9,770 nt of DNA from Mycobacteriaceae bacterium (lineage in GTDB: Bacteria; Actinomycetota; Actinomycetes; Mycobacteriales; Mycobacteriaceae), in assembly GCA_019242135.1 (NCBI GenBank), contig JAFAWC010000227.1, positions 1 through 9,770 of the forward strand, given 5' to 3'. Shown here piece after piece: positions 7,296-9,770 of this stretch. Below the pieces are notes generated by a model. That model ran no database searches, was not told where the DNA came from, and worked only from the letters and a program-made list of their open reading frames with translations. The translations under genes were made by a program, and so were the position numbers. The number at the start of each line of letters is the position of its first letter. The first letter of the stretch is position 1.

Positions 7296-7664
7296 CCCCG
7301 GCCGTGCCCCCGCTCGACGTCCGTCGCGAACCAGTAATGAACCCGCGATGACGACGATCCCTATGACCGCGATCGGAATGGCCCACCACAGCCGTGTCTG
7401 GATGGCGGAGTTGCAGTCCGCCTCGTAGTGGCTGGGCGGCGCGACCGACTGCACGACGGGGCCGACGACCGGAATGCTGCCGGCCGCGTTGCTGGGGTTC
7501 TGGCTGTCCTTGTCCCGGGCGGCGTTGAGGTCGCCGCCCGCGATCGGCACGCCGCAGCCGACACTGCCGTTGTTACCTGACACCGAGACCGGAACGAGCA
7601 GCGCGATGATGCCCGCAACCAGCAGAACCGCTCCAACCAGCAACAATAACCGCCGTAACGTCAT
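7290..7664 (-). CDS. Small two-helix membrane protein, unknown function
   Basis: A 124-residue protein. I chose the ATG at 7664 because a GAGGGAG ribosome-binding site ends six bases before it and the protein then begins with a positively charged end and a hydrophobic helix; a GTG at 7718 would add 18 polar residues. Helix 1 is about residues 5-27 and helix 2 about 93-112, with a charged tail GRRAGARPG. The segment between them (about 28-92) should lie outside the membrane and has only two cysteines, C37 (GCGVPI) and C84 (EADCNSA), well placed for a disulfide. Similar layouts with GCG near helix 1 and a later Cys before helix 2 occur in uncharacterised mycobacterial proteins, but I cannot name a family. 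It follows tetR on the same strand by 60 bp and may be co-transcribed with it. It is convergent with the acyltransferase gene (6-bp overlap). Confidence 0.75.
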   Translation of the reverse strand: MTLRRLLLLVGAVLLVAGIIALLVPVSVSGNNGSVGCGVPIAGGDLNAARDKDSQNPSNAAGSIPVVGPVVQSVAPPSHYEADCNSAIQTRLWWAIPIAVIGIVVIAGSLLVRDGRRAGARPGL

Positions 7665-7670
7665 CGTAGG

Positions 7671-7677
7671 CTCCCTC
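7671..7677 (-). promoter_or_regulatory. Ribosome-binding site of the small membrane protein
   Basis: GAGGGAG on the minus strand ends six bases before the ATG at 7664. It is the only strong Shine-Dalgarno sequence I see in the window, and it decides this start over the upstream GTG at 7718. A leader is therefore expected for this gene, consistent with read-through from tetR or an internal promoter. Confidence 0.6.
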
Positions 7678-7724
7678 GCAATCCGTTCGTCATCCGTCGA
7701 TACCCGGCCCGCGAGCACCTGAAA

Positions 7725-8303
7725 CTACCGTCGTGCCGCGGTGCCCACGACGGTCGGAACGACGAACTCCTCGAGCATCTGCTTCTCGTCGGCGTCGTCG
7801 GCGCCGGGGAAGACCAGCAGCGACGTGATCACCCGCACCAACCAGCGGGCGCGGCGTTGAACGGCGGCCGCATCGTCTGGGCCCAGTGAGTTCACGAACG
7901 CGGCGGTCAGGGCGTTGATCACCTCGGATTGTTCGGCCAGCTCCCCGCCGAGCGGCGGCTCGGTCGTCGCGAACCATGAGGCGAGTGCGGGATTGCCGCG
8001 CACCATCTGCAGCGCGGTGGTGACGCCGGCGACGAGCCGCTCGGCTGGGTCCGCCAGACCTCGAATCCGCTCACCCAGCTGGTGGTGCAGCCGGTACGCC
8101 TCACGGTTGACGAATGCGGTCTGCAGCGTCTCGCGATTCTCGAAATAGCGGTACAGCGTTGCCCGCGAACACCCTGCCGCCTTAGCGATTTGGTTCATTC
8201 CGACCGCTGCTGCGTCGTGTGCGGCGAACAGCTGCTCGGCCGCGTCCAGTATCTTGTCGGCTGCGACTTCACTTCGACTCGCGGCAAGCCAGTCGGCGGC
8301 CAT
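7725..8303 (-). CDS. TetR-family transcriptional regulator
   Basis: A 192-residue regulator. The N-terminal DNA-binding domain (about residues 13-60) has the TetR pattern: ILDAAEQLFAAHDAAAVGMNQIAKAAG, then the recognition helix CSRATLYRYFENRETL (45-60). The remaining all-helical part (about 61-192) is the ligand-binding and dimerisation domain and is unlike other families, as usual for TetR proteins. The ATG at 8303 is preferred: it shares one base with the P450 stop (TGATG), which implies coupled translation; the longer GTG start at 8363 would add 20 residues read out of frame over the P450 end. Being in the same unit as the P450 gene, it most likely represses this unit by binding repeats near 9539-9580 and is released by a small lipophilic ligand; that is inference. 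The likely counterpart in M. tuberculosis is Rv1255c, next to cyp130. Confidence 0.9.
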   Translation of the reverse strand: MAADWLAASRSEVAADKILDAAEQLFAAHDAAAVGMNQIAKAAGCSRATLYRYFENRETLQTAFVNREAYRLHHQLGERIRGLADPAERLVAGVTTALQMVRGNPALASWFATTEPPLGGELAEQSEVINALTAAFVNSLGPDDAAAVQRRARWLVRVITSLLVFPGADDADEKQMLEEFVVPTVVGTAARR

Positions 8304-9544
8304 CAGCGAATCACCGTGAACGGCACCGACAGCGGGCGCCGCACGTAACTGCCGCCCGCCCACACGATGGCGTCCTCATCCACCGTGAATTCAGGGCAGC
8401 GGGACAGCAATTCGGTCAGCGTGATCCGCGACTGCATCCGCGCCGCAGCCGCGCCGAGACAGTGGTGCGCCCCGTGGCTGAAGGTGAGAATTTTCGCGGG
8501 ACGGCGCGTGACGTCGAGTTCCTCGGCATCGCAACCATACTCGCGCTCGTCCCGGTTGGCCGAACCGTAGAGCAGTAGCACTCGGCGCCCCGCGGGAATG
8601 CGCGTGCCCGCGACGACGGCGTCCCGGGTGGCGGTCCGGGCCAGTCCCTGCACCGGCGAGGTGAGTCGCAGGAATTCGTCGACGGCGTCGGAAATCAGCT
8701 CAGGATGCTCGGCCAGCAACCGGCGTTGATCGGGCCGCTGGTGCAGCAGTTGCACCGCGCCGCCGAGCATTCCGGTGGTCGTGTCATTGCCGCCGGTGAC
8801 CATGGTGAACGTGAACGCGAGCACCGCCAGGGTGCCGGCGAGGTCACCCTCGGCGCCCATCCCTGCCGAAACCAGGTGCGAGATCGTGTCGTCGCCGGGG
8901 TCGTGGCGGCGACGCTCGATCAGTTCGGCGAAGTAGGCCGTCATCGCGCCCACGGCGTCGCCGAGGGAGGCCAGCGCGTTACCGACGCCGCCTTCGACGG
9001 TGTTGGCCGCCACGATCGCCTCGGTCCAGCCGTCGAACTGCGTGCGATCAGCCTCCGGCACGCCGAGGTAATGCGCTACGACCATCGATGGCAGCGGCTT
9101 GAACAGCTCGGCCACGATGTCCCCGCCGCCGGCGGCCACAAGTCGGTTCAGGCGTTCGACGACGAACGCTCGCACGGCCGGCTCGACCGCCTCCACCTGT
9201 CGCGGGGTGAACCCCCGTGCCACCAACTTGCGGAACTCGGTGTGCACCGGCGGGTCCTGCATGACGAACGGGGGATTATCTTGCAGCCCAATCAATTCCA
9301 GCTCGCCGTAGTTTACGGTGAGGCCTTGGGCGGAGGAAAAGGTCTCGTGGTCGCGGGCTGCCGACCACACGTCGGCGTGCCGCGACAACACCCAGTAGTC
9401 GTGCTCGGGGCAGTGCTGGGGGACCACGTGGTGGACGGGATCGCGGTCGCGCAGAGCGCGGTACATCGGCCAGGGAGATGGCCAGGCGTCGGCGCTGGCC
9501 AGCTCGAACACCGCAGGCGTCTCGTGAGACACGTCAACTGTCAT
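8303..9544 (-). CDS. cyp130: Cytochrome P450, CYP130-like
   Basis: A 413-residue soluble bacterial P450. The oxygen-activating I-helix motif is GGNDT (251-255), the K-helix ExxR is E290-R293, and the haem loop is FSHGAHHCLG (355-364) with C362 as the iron ligand. Stretches such as WPMYRALRDRDPVHHVVP, TVNYGELELIGL, FKPLPSMVVAHYLGVP and GGSYVRRPLSVPF agree closely with my memory of M. tuberculosis CYP130 (405 residues), whose haem cysteine falls eight residues earlier, matching the longer N-terminus here. It should hydroxylate or demethylate a hydrophobic substrate using electrons from a ferredoxin; no ferredoxin gene is in this window, and the natural substrate of CYP130 is not known to me. 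The ATG at 9544 lies six bases after a TATCCA hexamer. The gene is followed directly by tetR (TGATG) and is divergent from a nitronate-monooxygenase-like gene. Confidence 0.92.
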   Translation of the reverse strand: MTVDVSHETPAVFELASADAWPSPWPMYRALRDRDPVHHVVPQHCPEHDYWVLSRHADVWSAARDHETFSSAQGLTVNYGELELIGLQDNPPFVMQDPPVHTEFRKLVARGFTPRQVEAVEPAVRAFVVERLNRLVAAGGGDIVAELFKPLPSMVVAHYLGVPEADRTQFDGWTEAIVAANTVEGGVGNALASLGDAVGAMTAYFAELIERRRHDPGDDTISHLVSAGMGAEGDLAGTLAVLAFTFTMVTGGNDTTTGMLGGAVQLLHQRPDQRRLLAEHPELISDAVDEFLRLTSPVQGLARTATRDAVVAGTRIPAGRRVLLLYGSANRDEREYGCDAEELDVTRRPAKILTFSHGAHHCLGAAAARMQSRITLTELLSRCPEFTVDEDAIVWAGGSYVRRPLSVPFTVIR

Positions 9545-9579
9545 GTCTCATGGATATGACAACTACTCATATTCTGTCA
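9539..9579. promoter_or_regulatory. Candidate operator cluster over the cyp130 promoter (likely TetR target)
   Basis: Three 5-bp half-sites in alternating orientation start exactly 18 bp apart: TGTCA 9539, TGACA 9557, TGTCA 9575. Within the promoter spacer, ATATGA (9554-9559) and TCATAT (9567-9572) form a perfect inverted repeat with a 7-bp gap. A further inverted repeat pairs TGAGACA (9525-9531) with TGTCTCA (9544-9550). A protein bound here would cover the -35, -10 and start codon. The TetR regulator encoded in the same unit is the natural candidate, but binding is inferred. Confidence 0.5.
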
Positions 9580-9580
9580 A
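9551..9580 (-). promoter_or_regulatory. Promoter of the cyp130-tetR unit
   Basis: The minus strand has a perfect -35 TTGACA (9580-9575), an 18-bp spacer, and a -10-like TATCCA (9556-9551). Six bases later comes the P450 ATG at 9544, so the transcript would be leaderless. TATCCA misses the final T of TANNNT, but the perfect -35 compensates. This is the only TTGACA-type -35 I found in the window and it sits in locally AT-rich DNA. Confidence 0.6.
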
Positions 9581-9608
9581 CCCCGAGTGTCCGGTGCACG
9601 GGGTACCC
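9580..9608. promoter_or_regulatory. GC-rich inverted repeats upstream of the nitronate-monooxygenase-like gene
   Basis: ACCCCG (9580-9585) and CGGGGT (9599-9604) form an inverted repeat with a 13-bp gap. Overlapping it is the perfect 8-bp palindrome GGGTACCC (9601-9608), which would lie about 27-34 bases before the predicted transcription start, in the -35 region. This could be a regulator site separate from the AT-rich one beside cyp130. Confidence 0.3.
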
Positions 9609-9622
9609 GACCGCCCCCGGCG

Positions 9623-9628
9623 TAGGTT
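9623..9628 (+). promoter_or_regulatory. Candidate -10 element of the nitronate-monooxygenase-like gene (leaderless)
   Basis: TAGGTT fits TANNNT and is followed by exactly six bases and then the GTG at 9635. Transcription would begin at the start codon. The intervening bases GCCAGG include a weak AGG but not at Shine-Dalgarno distance. Confidence 0.55.
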
Positions 9629-9634
9629 GCCAGG

Positions 9635-9770
9635 GTGGACATCCTCGACCGTCTCAAGATGGACGTTCCGGTCGCGCAGGCCGGCATGGGCGGTGGCCTG
9701 GCCGGGCCGGAACTCGCGTCCGCCGTCGCGCACGCCGGGGGCCTCGGCACACTGGGCTGGGTCCCGGCCG
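9635..9770 (+). CDS. Nitronate monooxygenase / 2-nitropropane dioxygenase-like flavoprotein, N-terminal part
   Basis: Forty-five codons are visible from a GTG at 9635 to the window edge: MDILDRLKMDVPVAQAGMGG and on through GLAGPELASAVAHAGGLGTLGW. The pattern PVAQAGMGG-LAGPELASAVAHAGGLGTLG is the first beta-alpha unit of the FMN-binding TIM barrel in the nitronate monooxygenase (NPD) family, where the QAGM and AGGLG segments line the flavin site. These enzymes oxidise alkyl nitronates or act as quinone or enoyl reductases; only the start is visible, so the exact activity cannot be told. An internal ATG at 9659 is possible but the GTG fits a -10 hexamer six bases before it. It is divergent from the P450 gene across 90 bp, so the two may share regulation. 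Confidence 0.82.
   Translation, partial: MDILDRLKMDVPVAQAGMGGGLAGPELASAVAHAGGLGTLGWVPA

Noticed and set aside
7270..7330. Bidirectional terminator where the acyltransferase and membrane-protein genes converge
   Set aside because: The stretch is GC-rich, but I found only imperfect arms and no U tract on either strand, so I do not call one.
6443..7351. 302-codon plus-strand frame across the acyltransferase
   Set aside because: It overlaps the acyltransferase in another frame and lacks the membrane pattern and motifs; it is a shadow of high GC at the third position.
7665..7718. Longer start of the small membrane protein (GTG at 7718)
   Set aside because: It has no ribosome-binding site and would put a polar segment before the first helix; the ATG at 7664 has GAGGGAG at the right distance.
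8304..8363. Longer TetR start (GTG at 8363)
   Set aside because: The extra 20 residues overlap the P450 3' end and precede the usual start of a TetR helix-turn-helix domain. The ATG at 8303 in TGATG is more natural.
8705..9559. 284-codon plus-strand frame opposite cyp130
   Set aside because: It is antisense to the P450 and shows no domain; the minus-strand protein has all P450 motifs.
1..9770. tRNA, rRNA, riboswitch, CRISPR array, insertion sequence or prophage
   Set aside because: I saw no cloverleaf genes, regularly spaced repeats, transposase frames, terminal inverted repeats or phage proteins; coding sequence fills almost all of the window.

Overview
The window looks like chromosomal DNA of a mycobacterium (Mycobacterium/Mycolicibacterium). 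It is strongly GC-rich, with GTG starts and 1-4 bp gene overlaps. It carries a mycobacterial lipoprotein of the LppP/LprE type and a close CYP130 relative. The order nuclease-helicase / lprE / deaD / acyltransferase / tetR / cyp130 matches, from memory, M. tuberculosis Rv1251c to Rv1256c. I could not run a search to confirm orthology.

Layout. At the left edge is the start of an FAD-dependent oxidase gene (1-333, minus). It overlaps by ATGA the end of a 1138-residue protein that joins a RecB-type nuclease, a DEDD-type exonuclease-like domain and a superfamily 1 helicase (330-3746, minus). Next is the lipoprotein gene lprE (3823-4416, minus). An 81-bp divergent spacer separates it from deaD, a DEAD-box RNA helicase (4498-6159, plus), which overlaps by ATGA a membrane acyltransferase gene (6156-7295, plus). 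That pair converges, with a 6-bp overlap, on a minus-strand cluster: cyp130-like P450 (8303-9544), a TetR regulator joined to it by TGATG (7725-8303), and 60 bp on, a small two-helix membrane protein (7290-7664). At the right edge a nitronate-monooxygenase-like gene begins (9635 onward, plus), divergent from the P450.

How it works together. The P450 and TetR genes look like one autoregulated unit: AT-rich DNA over the P450 promoter carries inverted repeats and phased TGTCA/TGACA half-sites. DeaD and the acyltransferase should be co-expressed, as should the nuclease-helicase and the oxidase. No gene-free stretch exceeds 100 bp. I saw no RNA gene, transposon, CRISPR array or phage gene.

The most notable patterns are: (i) nearly every transcription unit has a -10-like hexamer 6-9 nt before its start codon, implying leaderless or near-leaderless mRNAs; (ii) the three-enzyme chain with a possible four-cysteine iron-sulfur site; (iii) the phased operator region at 9539-9580. 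The locus is mostly conserved core chromosome, and I did not find a clearly new multi-gene system.
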